Assembly (NCBI GenBank): GCA_963825255.1
Contig: CAWGSF010000011.1
Span: 1-64,000 of the forward strand
Source of the DNA: JAIBJN01 sp963825255
Lineage (GTDB): Bacteria; Actinomycetota; Thermoleophilia; Gaiellales; Gaiellaceae
Direction: 5' to 3'
DNA: 64,000 nucleotides
Part shown: positions 33,511-43,200 of the stretch, in pieces
How the letters are laid out: each line of letters opens with the position of its first letter
Position numbering within the stretch: the first letter of the stretch is position 1
Program-made: the position numbers and the translations under genes
Notes under the pieces: model-generated
Told to the model about the DNA's origin: nothing
Databases searched by the model: none
The model's input: the letters and a program-made list of their open reading frames with translations, nothing else

Positions 33511-34820
33511 TAGCCCTCCACTCTCTCGATGCCGGCGCCGAGCGCCCGGAGGCGCTCGTCGATCCGCTCGTAGCCGCGGTCGATCTGCCCGACGTTCCCG
33601 ATCGTCGAGCGCCCCTCCGCGCAGAGGCTCGCGATCAGCATGGCCATCCCGGCGCGGATGTCCGGGCTCTCCATCCGCTCTCCGTACAGAGGCGAAGGCC
33701 CGCTGACGACGGCGCGGTGCGGGTCGCAGAGGATGATCCGCGCGCCCATCGTGACGAGCTTGTCCACGAAGAAGAGGCGGTTCTCGAACATCTTCTCGAA
33801 GATGAGGACGGTGCCGCTCGCCTGCGTGGCGACGGCGAGCGCGATCGAGGTGAGGTCGGCCGGGAACGCCGGCCAGGGCCCGTCCTCGATCTTGGGGATC
33901 TGCGAGCCGAGGTCGTCCTGGATCCGCAGGGCCTGGCCGCCCGGCACGCGGAGCGACGTTCCCTCCACGTGCCATTCGACCCCGAGGCGCTCGAACCCGG
34001 GCCAGACGCCGACGAGGTGCTCGGGGACGACGTCCTCGACGACGATCTCGCCCTCGGTGACGGCGCCGAGGCCGAGGAAGCTCGCCACCTCGATGTGGTC
34101 GGGGCAGATGCGCCAGCCGCCCCCGCTCAGACGGTCGACCCCCTGGACGCTGAGGACGTTCGACCCGATCCCCTCGATCCTCGCGCCCAGCGAGACCAGG
34201 AACCGGCAGAGGTCCTGGACGTGGGGCTCGCAGGCGGCGTTCGCGATCGTCGTCTCCCCCCGCGCGAGCACGGCCGCCATGACGGCGTTCTCGGTCCCGG
34301 TGACGGATGCCTCGTCGAGGTGGACATGCGCGCCGACGAGGCTCTGGGCCCGCATGTGGAAGCCCCGGTTCGCGCGGATCTCGGCCCCGAGGCGGGAGAA
34401 AGCGTGGATGTGGGTGTCGAGCCGGCGCCTTCCGATGACGTCGCCGCCAGGCGGCGGGACGACGGCCTCGCCCCAGCGGGCGAGCAGTGGGCCGGCGAGG
34501 AGGATGGACGCGCGGATGCGCGTGCAGAGCTCCTCGTCCAGCTCGTGCTTGCGGATGTCCTCCGCGTGGATCCGGACGGTGCTCTCGTCGCTGCGCTGGA
34601 CCTCCACGCCGAGGTCGGCGACGAGCGCCAGCATGGAGTCGACGTCCCTGATGGCGGGGACGTTCGTGAGGGTCACCGGCTCGTCCGTGAGGAGGGCCGC
34701 AGCGATGATCGGAAGCGCCGCGTTCTTGTTCCCCGCAGCGCGGACCGAGCCGCGCAGCGGACGTCCGCCCTCGATGACGAAGGACTCCATCAGGGTGTCG
34801 GCGACAAGCGTCTCGGGCAC
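33510..34820 (-). CDS. murA: UDP-N-acetylglucosamine 1-carboxyvinyltransferase with Asp in the fosfomycin loop
   Basis: The 436-aa protein performs the first committed step of peptidoglycan synthesis. VRAAGNKNAALPIIAAALLT (catalytic Lys-Asn) is followed by NVPAIRDVDSMLALVADLGV. The active-site loop reads PPPGGDVIGRRRLDTHI: the Cys attacked by fosfomycin is Asp, as in mycobacterial MurA, which predicts intrinsic fosfomycin resistance. Further motifs are VTGTENAVMAAVLARGETTI, GGWRICPDHIEVASFLGLGA and FPADLTSIALAVATQASGTV. The frame is intact. The first ~10 residues before FVIEGGRPL are an extension; an internal ATG (MESFVIEGG) is an alternative start. Confidence 0.95.
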   Translation of the reverse strand: MPETLVADTLMESFVIEGGRPLRGSVRAAGNKNAALPIIAAALLTDEPVTLTNVPAIRDVDSMLALVADLGVEVQRSDESTVRIHAEDIRKHELDEELCTRIRASILLAGPLLARWGEAVVPPPGGDVIGRRRLDTHIHAFSRLGAEIRANRGFHMRAQSLVGAHVHLDEASVTGTENAVMAAVLARGETTIANAACEPHVQDLCRFLVSLGARIEGIGSNVLSVQGVDRLSGGGWRICPDHIEVASFLGLGAVTEGEIVVEDVVPEHLVGVWPGFERLGVEWHVEGTSLRVPGGQALRIQDDLGSQIPKIEDGPWPAFPADLTSIALAVATQASGTVLIFEKMFENRLFFVDKLVTMGARIILCDPHRAVVSGPSPLYGERMESPDIRAGMAMLIASLCAEGRSTIGNVGQIDRGYERIDERLRALGAGIERVEG

Positions 34821-34840
34821 GGCGTCCCGCTCTTGGCTCG

Positions 34841-34870
34841 TTGGGCCAAAGCGACCGAGCAGGCTATCCT
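34841..34870 (+). promoter_or_regulatory. Promoter of the HD-domain gene
   Basis: TTGGGC (34841-34846), 18-bp spacer, TATCCT (34865-34870), ten bases before ATG 34881; no ribosome site, so probably leaderless. Confidence 0.5.
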
Positions 34871-34880
34871 AAACGGCCCG

Positions 34881-35451
34881 ATGGAGGTCACCCGCGAGCG
34901 GGCCTGGGAGACGCTCACCCAGTACACGCAGAGCGAGGCGCTGCGGCGCCACGCGCTGGCGGTCGAGGCCTGCGTCCGGTTCTACGCGCGGAGCGACGGC
35001 GAGGACGAGGAGCGCTGGGGCGCCGTCGCCCTCCTCCACGACTTCGACTACGAGATCCACCCCACGCTCGACAAGCATCCGCAGGACGGCGCGACGATCC
35101 TCCGCGACGAGGGCTGGCCCGAGGACGTCATCGAGGCCGTCCTCTCGCACGCCGAGCACCTCCAGATGCCGCGCGACACGCAGCTCAAGAAGACGCTCTT
35201 CGCGTGCGACGAGCTCGCGGGGTTCGTCCACGCGTGCGGGCTCGTCCGGCCGGACGGGATCGAGACCCTCGAGCCGAAGTCGGTGCGGAAGAAGCTCAAG
35301 CAGCCGTCCTTCGCCGCCGGCGTCCACCGCGATGAGGTCTACGCGGGCGCCGAGCTCCTCGGGCTCGAGCTCGACGACCACATCGCGAACGTCATCGCGG
35401 CGATGCGCCCGATCGCCCCGCGAGCTCGGCCTGCGCACCGAAGCGGCCTAG
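34881..35451 (+). CDS. HD-domain hydrolase-like protein (one frameshift at the end)
   Basis: About 190 aa. MEVTRERAWETLTQYTQSEA, then RRHALAVEACVRFYARSDGE, AVALLHDFDYEIHPTLDKHP (the HD pair), VIEAVLSHAEHLQMPRDTQL and LFACDELAGFVHACGLVRP form a single HD metal-binding domain of the kind annotated as HDIG/phosphohydrolase. A shift near 35420 gives the end ELGLRTEAA at TAG 35449-35451, which shares CTAG with the convergent gene. The conserved tail KSVRKKLKQPSFAAGVHRDE is family typical. Substrate unknown; nucleotide hydrolysis is likely. Confidence 0.8.
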
Positions 35452-36688
35452 CCGCCCGTGTTCAGGCGGGCGCGGACGCGCGGCACGAGCGCGAGAACGT
35501 CCGCCGAGTGGATCTCGCCGGCCGGGCCGAGAGCCGTGACGCTCCCGAGGAGACGGCCCGACCACACGTAGAAGAAGACGGTCTCGATCGGCTCGCCGCT
35601 GAGGTCGAACCGGAAGATCGCGCCCGCGGCGTCACGGCCCTCGACCTCTAGAGGGAGCACCCTGAGGCGGGTCACCTTCGACTTGACGACGCCCTGCACG
35701 AACGTCCGCGCGAGCGTGAGCGCCACCTTCCTCGACTCGATCGCCCGCAGGAAGGCGGCTGCCTCCCGGCTTCGCTCGAACACCTGCACCATGCTGCGGA
35801 GATAGAGGACCGTCGAGCCGCCGAGCTGCTTGTCCAGGGGCGCGAACTCGCGCAAGAACGAGGCGATCGTCTCCATGCTGTCGGCGGCCTTCGCCGGTGG
35901 CCGTCGACCCAGGAGGCAGGTCTCCGGCCGTCAGCACGAACGGCTTCGGGTCGATCCTCCTCGGCTTGCCCGGAAGCGGGACCGGCTCCTCGTCGACCGT
36001 GCCGGCGAGGACGCCCTGCATGCGCTCGTCGAGCGCCACGGCGATCGTGTTCACATCGCCGTCGACTGCCTTCTCGTCCTTGGTCGCCGCCCAGACGCAC
36101 GCCGACGAGCCGTCCGCGGCGGAAATAGACCACGGTCGCGTGGAAGCGCGACCTTTCCGGCCGCAACGGTAACAGGAGGCCCGCGGCCTCCTCGCCGACG
36201 CCGACCGCGGCGAAGTTCCTGACGCGCGACGAGACGCAGCCCGTCCACCACCTTGCCCTCGAAGCGGTCGTAGTCGCTCACCTGCTTGCTCAGGTACTGG
36301 GCCGCGTACACCGGGTCCTTGAACAGGTCGGCCGTGGTCGCCACGAGCATCGCGGCGCTCGGCCTCGGCTCCCTCGGGCGACTCGTAGGAGAGGTCATAA
36401 CCGGCGACGCGCCCTGCCGCCTTCAGCGATCTGCGCGGAGTCAGCAGGATCGAGCGGTGTCGTCGGCGGCGTCGAGGTTGGTCGTCGGGCCGGAGTCGTC
36501 GACCGACACGCGCAGGCCGTCGGCGAGATCTCCGAGCTCCGCCTGCGGGACCACCATGACGGCCAGATCGTCGATCGGGATCTTCGGGGAGCGCACAGCG
36601 GTCGGCTCCGCGTTCTGCGTCCCGCCGCATGCGACGCAGGAGCGAGCGCGGAGCTGAGGAGCGCAGCTGCCCCCCGGAGCGGCGTCAT
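35448..36688 (-). CDS. Putative lipoprotein of unknown function (several frameshifts)
   Basis: Fragments in three frames suggest one ~413-aa protein. ATG 36688 gives MTPLRGAAALLSSALAPAS, continuing in another frame as CVACGGTQNAEPTAVRSP, a lipoprotein-like signal with Cys. Then KIPIDDLAVMVVPQAELGDL, SLKAAGRVAGYDLSYESPEG and VATTADLFKDPVYAAQYLSK follow. Later KAVDGDVNTIAVALDERMQG and the intact last part METIASFLREFAPLDKQLGG to ARLNTGG are seen. No catalytic motif is recognised. Repeated secondary-structure patterns in the two halves (LF.DP..AA..LS versus tail) suggest a two-domain periplasmic or extracytoplasmic protein. Its stop shares CTAG with the HD gene. The aminotransferase gene lies directly upstream. 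Confidence 0.5.
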
Positions 36689-37815
36689 GGTCGATGTATC
36701 GGCCGAGCGGCGCCGGCCTCAAGCCGGCGGCCGCGACTCCCTCGAACGAGGCGCTCGAGGTCGTCCTCGCTCGTCCAGAAGCCGCACGATGCACGGACCC
36801 AGCCCGTTCCCGGAAGGTCGCGGACGATGACCCCCTGCTCGCCGAGTCGGGCGACGAGCCCCGGCGGATCGTCCGCGCGCCAGGAGACGAGCGTGCCCTG
36901 GTCGGATTCCGTGACGACCTCGGCGCCGCGCTCGGCGAACTGCTCGCGGCAGCGCTCGGTCATCGCCCGGGCATGTGCGAACCGCTCCTCGCCCGCGTCG
37001 TCGGCGAAGGCCAGAGACGCGAGGAGCCCGGCGACCGACGAGGCCGAGGCGAGGAACCCCTCGTAGCGCGGCGCTCCCTCCACGAGCTCGTACTCCGGAT
37101 GCTGCCAGGACAGGTACGACGGCGCCGCGACGCGGCAGTCGTCGAGGCGGTCCTCGCGGACGTAGAGGCAGCCCGTCGCAGCCGGGCCGAGCAGCCACTT
37201 CTGGCCGGAGACCGTGTAGAAGTCGCAGCCGAGCCCGCGCACGTCGACGGGAATCGCACCGGCCCCCTGGGCGCCGTCGACGAGCAGCGGGATGCCGCGG
37301 TCCGCGAGCTCGCGGATCGGGAGCACCGCTCCCGTGTGCCAGGAGACGTGCGAGAGGGCGATCAGCCGGGTTCTCGGGCTGATCTGCGCCTCGATCGCGT
37401 CGAGCGCCTCGGCGGCGGGCCGCGCCCGAGTCTCGGCGATCCGCAGGTCCGCGCGGGCGCTCACGAGGCCGCCGAAGAGGCCCGGGTGCTCGGAATCGGT
37501 GGTCACGACCTCGTCCCCCTCGCCGATGCCGAGCCCCCGGAGGACGATGTTGCAGCCCTCGGTCGTCGAGCTCGTCAGCGCGATGCACTCCGAGGCCGCC
37601 CCGACGAGCCCGCCGAGAGCCGCGCGCAGGGCTCCCCGGTCGGCGAGCAGCGCCTCGAAGTAGGCGCGGCCGGCGCGGCCCTCCTCGAGCTCTCGCTCCT
37701 GGACCTCCCGCATGGCCGCCGCAGTCCGTTGCGGCAGCGGCCCGAAGGTGCCCGCGTTCAGGTAGGCGTAGCGCGCGAGGACGGGCAGCCCCCTGCGAAC
37801 GGCTACGAGGTCGAT
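36685..37815 (-). CDS. Class V PLP aminotransferase/cysteine-desulfurase-like enzyme
   Basis: About 375 aa. YAYLNAGTFGPLPQRTAAAM starts the fold, then TSSTTEGCNIVLRGLGIGEG, VVTTDSEHPGLFGGLVSARA, LIALSHVSWHTGAVLPIREL and LLVDGAQGAGAIPVDVRGLG. The PLP lysine is in DFYTVSGQKWLLGPAATGCL. It resembles the isopenicillin-N-epimerase/EgtE-like subgroup of class V enzymes; substrate unknown. No ATG/GTG/TTG initiates the conserved N-terminus: the expected initiator position (before DLVAVRRGLPVL) reads ATC at 37815. The start is therefore uncertain, or a base is wrong. It overlaps the end of the nuclease gene upstream, and ends ATGA-coupled to the lipoprotein gene. Confidence 0.82.
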   Translation of the reverse strand: MDLVAVRRGLPVLARYAYLNAGTFGPLPQRTAAAMREVQERELEEGRAGRAYFEALLADRGALRAALGGLVGAASECIALTSSTTEGCNIVLRGLGIGEGDEVVTTDSEHPGLFGGLVSARADLRIAETRARPAAEALDAIEAQISPRTRLIALSHVSWHTGAVLPIRELADRGIPLLVDGAQGAGAIPVDVRGLGCDFYTVSGQKWLLGPAATGCLYVREDRLDDCRVAAPSYLSWQHPEYELVEGAPRYEGFLASASSVAGLLASLAFADDAGEERFAHARAMTERCREQFAERGAEVVTESDQGTLVSWRADDPPGLVARLGEQGVIVRDLPGTGWVRASCGFWTSEDDLERLVRGSRGRRLEAGAARPIHRP

Positions 37816-38528
37816 GCGATCACCGCCTCGACCGGCGCGTGGTCCGAGAGGACGGCGCCGTCCACGCGCCGGCGCTCCTCCGGCCATGCCGCCGGCCCCT
37901 GCTCGACGGTCAGGCCCCGGGCGAGGATCTGGTCGATCCCGTCGATCGGCTCGGAGAAGCCGGCGACGGGATGCCGCCGGACGTTGAAGTCGCCAGAGAG
38001 GATGCACGGATCAGGGCCGGCCAGGAACGCCGCGGCGCGCTCGATCTCCTTCCGCGCCTGCTCGCCGCCGGGCTGGTTCGACGCGTGGAGGTTGGCGAGG
38101 AGGATCCGGCCGCCGTCGACGTCGATCTCGAGCGCCTGGCAGACGCGCCGCTGGCCGCCGCGGAGCACGTCGAGCCTCGAGACCTCGAGGTTGAGCACGA
38201 TCCGCCGGTGCCGTCCAGCGTCGAGGTGAGGGTTGACGAGGAGGGCGTTGGCCTGGCCGCTCGCGCTCGAGCGAAACCGCTCCGGGTCGAGCTCGGTCAG
38301 GCGCCGCGCCAGCGGGCCCGCGAGGGACGGCATCGCCTGCGCCCAGGAGGCGGCCATCCCGCTCCAGCCGCCGAGGCGCCGCACCGCCCACATCGGCACC
38401 TCCTGGAGCGCGACGACGTCGGGCGCGTCGGCGGTGACGAGGCGCACCATCTGCTCGAGACGGAGCGACGACGACTCCGGATGCGTCCTCCCGTGGCAGA
38501 GGTTCCAGCTGCGGACGAGGAGGCGCAC
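37803..38528 (-). CDS. Endonuclease/exonuclease/phosphatase-family protein
   Basis: The 241-aa metal-dependent EEP fold shows VRSWNLCHGRTHPESSSLRL (first Asn), PDVVALQEVPMWAVRRLGGW (metal Glu in QEV), ILLANLHASNQPGG, DPCILSGDFNVRRHPVAGF (GDFN) and LSDHAPVEAVIA (SDH, catalytic His). All catalytic residues are present; substrates could be DNA, phosphoinositides or other phosphodiesters. GTG 38528 is preceded by TAGACT nine bp upstream, overlapping the divergent -10 of the 38549 gene. No signal peptide. Confidence 0.85.
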   Translation of the reverse strand: MRLLVRSWNLCHGRTHPESSSLRLEQMVRLVTADAPDVVALQEVPMWAVRRLGGWSGMAASWAQAMPSLAGPLARRLTELDPERFRSSASGQANALLVNPHLDAGRHRRIVLNLEVSRLDVLRGGQRRVCQALEIDVDGGRILLANLHASNQPGGEQARKEIERAAAFLAGPDPCILSGDFNVRRHPVAGFSEPIDGIDQILARGLTVEQGPAAWPEERRRVDGAVLSDHAPVEAVIASTS

Positions 38529-38536
38529 AGGCGCAC

Positions 38537-38543
38537 TAGTCTA
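38537..38543. promoter_or_regulatory. Fully overlapping divergent -10 boxes
   Basis: TAGTCT (38537-38542, plus) and TAGACT (38543-38538, minus) occupy the same seven bases. They end 6 bp before GTG 38549 and 9 bp before GTG 38528. Both mRNAs would be leaderless and the two promoters cannot be occupied at once. Confidence 0.55.
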
Positions 38544-38548
38544 GGAGC

Positions 38549-38848
38549 GTGGGGACCCGCTTCGTCGACCTCGTCGAGCGCCAGCTCGAGCTCTTCGAAG
38601 CGGACTACGCGGGGCTCATTCGCGACTGCCAGGCGGCGCTGGACGCGTACAACGCCGCCCCCCGCGAGGACGCGGAGGAGCGGTACGGCGACTACGTCGA
38701 CCTCGTCGACGCGGCCCAGGACGCGCTGGTCGAGTACCGGGACGCGTACGCGCGGACGCTCGACGACGACGCGGCCGAGGAGTACGAGGACGTCTTCAAC
38801 CGCCTCGTGCGCAAGCGCCTGCCCCGCTTCGGGCTCGAGCTCGACTGA
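38549..38848 (+). CDS. Conserved hypothetical helical protein (99 aa)
   Basis: GTG 38549, leaderless. The sequence is acidic and fully helical in character (RFVDLVERQLELFEADYAGL, then DYVDLVDAAQDALVEYRDAY and YEDVFNRLVRKRLPRFGLEL), with abundant Asp, Glu and Tyr and no hydrophobic helix. No family is recognised, although similar small acidic proteins are frequent in actinobacterial genomes. It is convergent with the FAD oxidoreductase gene 15 bp away and shares its promoter region with the EEP nuclease. Confidence 0.6.
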   Translation: MGTRFVDLVERQLELFEADYAGLIRDCQAALDAYNAAPREDAEERYGDYVDLVDAAQDALVEYRDAYARTLDDDAAEEYEDVFNRLVRKRLPRFGLELD

Positions 38849-38863
38849 GCTCGCTGTGAGCAG

Positions 38864-40258
38864 CTAGCGGTCGACGCGGAAGAAGCTCGGCGGCGCGAGG
38901 CCCGCGACCTTGCGCGTGAGCACGTCGACGCTCCTGCCCTCGTCCTCGCGGCGCTCCTTGCGCCGCACCGCCGAGCGGACGACGAAGCCGCCGACGTACC
39001 GGATCGGCTCGGGAGGGAACAGGCCCTGCGGCCCGAGGTTGAGGCCGCAGCTGGACCACTCGTCCTGGCGCTCGAGCGCGCTCGAGGCGAGGATCTTGCC
39101 CGCGGTGAGCGAGGGCGCGACGCCGTTGCCCGAGTAGCCCACGCCGTAGACGATCGGCACGCGGCCGGGCAGCCTGCCGAAGATCGGGACGCCGTCGACG
39201 GTCCGGTCGATCGGCCCGCCCCAGGAGTTCGTCACCTCCGCCCCGGCGGCGAACGGGACGAGGCGGACGAGGTCCTTCTCGAGGAGGCGCGCCGCGTCCA
39301 GGTCGTAGCCGAAGAAGCCGTCGTCGACGCGCCCTCCCATGACGTGACGGTGGCCGCCCTGGCCGAACGCGATCCGGCCGTCCTTCGTCGTGCGGTAGTA
39401 GTGCACCATGAGGCGGCAGTCCGAGACCGACTCGCCGCCGGTCCAGCCCGCCTCCTCGAGCCGGTCCGGGACGGGCGCCGTCGCCACCATGTCGCTGGAG
39501 ACGGCGACGACTGCGCGGCGCAGCTCGGGCACCCCCGCGAGCCAGGCTCCCGTGGCGAGCACGATCGCATTCGCCTGCACGGAGCCCGAGCGCGTTCGCA
39601 CCACTCCCTGCTCGCGGTCGAGATCGACCATCGCCGAGTGCTCGAAGATGCGGATGCCGCGCGACTCGGCGACGCGCCGGAGGCCGCGGGCGAGAAGGGC
39701 GGGCTGGACGGTCGCGGCGTGGGCCTCGAACGCGGCCCCGAGGTGGACCGGGGACCCGGTCCGGCGACAGACCTCCGCGGCCGAGAGGACCTCGAAGGGA
39801 TGCTCCCCGAGCTGCTCGGCGAGCGCGACCGTCCCGTCCCAGCTGTCCAGCTGCGCAGGAGACGTGGCCGTCCACAGCCAGCCGCCGCGGCGGTAGTGCG
39901 CGTCGATCCCCTCGCGCTCGCAGAAGTCGCCCAGCTCGGTGACGGCGTCGACCGACGCGTGCACGAGACGGAGCGCCTCCTCCTCCCCCAGGCGCTTGGC
40001 GAGCGTGGCGGCCTTCGGCCACCACGAGAGCGCGAAGCCACCGTTCCGCCCGGACGGCCCGCCGCCGCAGATGTCCGCCTCGACGATCACGACCTCGGCG
40101 CTCGGCTCGAGCTCGCGGGCACGCAGCGCCGTCCAGAGCCCGGTGTACCCGCCGCCGACGACGCAGACGTCGGCCTGGATCGAGTCGGTGAGCTCCGCGG
40201 AGACGACGCCGGACTCGGCCGCGAGGGCCTCCTGGAGCCAGAGGGAGCGGTGGGCCAT
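38864..40258 (-). CDS. FAD-dependent amino-acid/amine oxidoreductase (DAO family)
   Basis: The 464-aa protein has an FAD-binding Rossmann motif at residues ~30-45 (ADVCVVGGGYTGLWTALRAR), the adjacent CGGGPSGRNGGFALSWWPKA typical of the glycine-oxidase/PuuB/OrdL group, a substrate-domain middle (VHYYRTTKDGRIAFGQGGHR) and the C-terminal FAD motif GVGYSGNGVAPSLTAGKILA. The FGQGGHR and NGVAPS patterns suggest gamma-glutamylputrescine-oxidase-like enzymes; substrate not certain. TAGGCT lies 8 bp before ATG 40258 with no ribosome site. Confidence 0.85.
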   Translation of the reverse strand: MAHRSLWLQEALAAESGVVSAELTDSIQADVCVVGGGYTGLWTALRARELEPSAEVVIVEADICGGGPSGRNGGFALSWWPKAATLAKRLGEEEALRLVHASVDAVTELGDFCEREGIDAHYRRGGWLWTATSPAQLDSWDGTVALAEQLGEHPFEVLSAAEVCRRTGSPVHLGAAFEAHAATVQPALLARGLRRVAESRGIRIFEHSAMVDLDREQGVVRTRSGSVQANAIVLATGAWLAGVPELRRAVVAVSSDMVATAPVPDRLEEAGWTGGESVSDCRLMVHYYRTTKDGRIAFGQGGHRHVMGGRVDDGFFGYDLDAARLLEKDLVRLVPFAAGAEVTNSWGGPIDRTVDGVPIFGRLPGRVPIVYGVGYSGNGVAPSLTAGKILASSALERQDEWSSCGLNLGPQGLFPPEPIRYVGGFVVRSAVRRKERREDEGRSVDVLTRKVAGLAPPSFFRVDR

Positions 40259-40266
40259 CGGCCCTC

Positions 40267-40272
40267 AGCCTA
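40267..40272 (-). promoter_or_regulatory. Leaderless -10 box (TAGGCT)
   Basis: Ends 8 bp before ATG 40258. Confidence 0.45.
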
Positions 40273-40283
40273 GATGCTCGCGG

Positions 40284-43200
40284 TCAGCGACCGCCGAAAT
40301 GATGGGCCGCGGGAAGGGCGGCGCGGACCTCCGCGTCGTTGGCGACCCGACGCGCGAGCGGGGCGAGGGAGACGAGCTCGCCGACGAGGATGTTCCGGTT
40401 CCTGTCGACCCGCTCGAAACGCCCCCGTGCGAGGAGGAGCGGCTCTCCGCGGACGAGCGCCCGCTGCCGCTCGTAGACCGGCGGCGGCACGATCAGGTTC
40501 ATCTGGCCGTGCTCGTCCTCCACGAGCATGAACACGACGCCGTTCGCCGTGGACGGCCGCTGCCGCGCGACGACGAGGCCGGCGACGGCCACGTGGGAGC
40601 CGTGGGGAGCCCGCTCCAGGTCCGGGCTCGCGAGAACCTCTCCGGGAAGGTGCGGCCGCAGCAGCTCGAGCGGGTGCACGTCGATCGAGATGCTCGTCAG
40701 GCGGTAGTCGGCGAGCATCCGCTCCCAGGGCGTCTGCTCGGCCAGCTCCGGGATCTCGCTCGTCGGCTCCAGGGGAAGCGCGAGCTGCCTCTCGGATCCA
40801 CCGGAGCCGGCGCTCGCGGAGCGCGGCGCGAGCCCCAGGCGCCACAGGAGCTGACGGCGCGGCCAGCCGAACGAGTCGCACGCGCCGCTCATGACGAGAG
40901 CCTCGAGCTCCGGGCGGTCGAGCGGCGCGCGCCGGGCGAGATCGGCGACGCTCCGGAACGGCCCCTCCTCCTCCCGCTCGAGGACGAGCGCCGTCGCGGG
41001 CCCTTCGCCCACGCCTCTGATGTAACCGAGGCCGACGCGGACCGCGCCGCTCTCGAGCAGGCACTTCGCACCGCTCCGGTTCACGTCCGGCGGACGAACC
41101 TCGACCCCGCGACGCTGAGCGTCCCGGACGAGGCTCGCGGGCGGGTAGAAGCCCATCGGCTGGGCGTTCAGGAGGGCGCCGAGGAACTCGCTCGGGTAGT
41201 GATGGCGCAACCACGCCGACTGGTAGGCGAGGAGCGCGAAGGCGGCCGCGTGCGACTTCGGGAAGCCGAAGGAGGCGAAGCCGTTGATCTTCGCGAAGAC
41301 GAGCTCGGCAGTCTCGCGATCGGCGCCGTTCTCGAGCGCGCCGGCGAGAAAGCGCGCGTGGTACGCCTCGATCGCGTCCTGGCTGCGCTTGCGGCTCATC
41401 GCCCGCCTGAGCCCCTCCGCCTCGCCAACGGTGAAACCGGCGAGCGCCATGGCGACGTCGAGGACCTGCTCCTGGAAGATGATCGCGCCGAGCGTCTCGC
41501 GCAGCGGCTCCGCGAGCGAGGGGTGGTCGTAGGGCGGCTCGTAGTCCGGGTCGTCCCGCTTCCGCTGCCGACGCTCGATGTAGGGGTGCACCGCCTTGCC
41601 CTGGATGGGGCCCGGCCGCACGAGCGCGACCTGGATGGTGAGGTCGTCGAGGTTCTCGGGGCGAGTGCGCAGGAGGCTCTGCATCTGCGCGCGGCTCTCG
41701 ATCTGGAAGAGGCCGACCGTGTCCGCCGCCTGGATCTCGCGGTAGACGTCGCGATCGTCGAGGGGGATGCGCGAGAGGTCGATCGGCTCGCCGCGCAGGC
41801 GCGCGATCTGCTCGACGCACTCCTCGACCGCCGACAGCATCCCGAGGCCGAGCAAGTCGATCTTGAGGAAGCCCGCGTCGGCGCACGAGTCCTTGTCCCA
41901 CTGGCAGTTCTGGCGGCCCGCCATCGCCGCCGGCTCGACCGGGACGAGCTCGACGAGCGGCCGCGAGGAGATGACCATGCCACCCGGATGCTGCGAGAGG
42001 TGGCGCGGCAGGCCCGCGATCTCGCCGCAGAGCTCGCGGAAGGCGCGCCAGCGGGGCGAGCGCAGACGGGCCTCTCCTCCGGGCAGGAGCTCCATCTCCT
42101 CCCCCACCTTGCGCGCGTTCCAGCCGTCGGACACCCGCGCGAGCCGCTCGAGCTCGGCCTGCGGGAGCCCGAGCGCCTTGCCGACGTCGCGGATCGCGCC
42201 GCGGGCGCGGTACGTGGCGAAGCTCGCCACGAGGGCCGAGTGCTCGCGACCGTAGCGCTCCGTGACGGCGACGATCAGCTTCTCGCGGATGTCGCGCGGG
42301 AAGTCGAGGTCGATGTCGGGAACCGAGGAGAGCTCGCGGTTGAGGAAGCGCCCCAGCGCGAGGCCGGCGTCCACGGGGTCGACGTGCGAGAGGCCCGTGA
42401 GGTAGCAGACCATGGAGCCCACGGAGCTGCCGCGGCCGCGACCCGGCGGGAGCAGGTGGCGCGGCGAGCCCGGGCCGCGCACCTCGCGGGCGACCTCGCG
42501 CGCGAGCTCGAGCACCTCCCAGTGCAGGAGGAAGAACCCCGAGAGGCCTAGCTCGGCAATGAGTGCCAGCTCTTCCCGCAGGCGCTCGCCCGCACGCGCG
42601 CGGAGCGCGTGCGGAGCGTGGCGGTAGCGCTCCGCGAACGCGCGGTCGCACACCTCCGCGAGCTGGACGTCGGCGGGAGTCGGGCCGTCCGAGAAGTCCG
42701 GGTAGCGATAGCCGAGCTCGTGCGTGAGGTCGAACGTGAGCCGCTCGGCGAGCTCGACGGACGCGCGAACGGCGTCGCGATCGTCGGGAAAGCGCGCGGC
42801 GGCCTCCCGTGGGGAGAGGAGAACGCTCTCGTCGTTCCCCCGGCGCTCGGGCTCGCAGCCCTCGAGCGACGTCCGGTTCTTGACGGCGACGAGGACGTCC
42901 TGGAGGCGGGCCCGACGAGGTGCGTGCGCATGCACGTCCCCGGTGGCGACCGTGCGCACACCGAGATCCTCTGCGAGATGGCGAAGGGCGGCGTTCCGGC
43001 GCGCGTCGCCGCGCAGGTACGGGCGCTGGAGCTCGACGTAGAAGCGGTCGCGCCCGAACGCGCGCGCGAGGCCGGCCGCCGCGTTCGGATCGCGCACGGC
43101 GAGGCCGTGGCGAGCGCAGCCGGAGAGGCAGACGAGGCCCCCGCTCCACTCCTCGAGCAGGGCGGGCTCGAGATGCGGGTTCAGCCGCTCGCGGGCGTGC

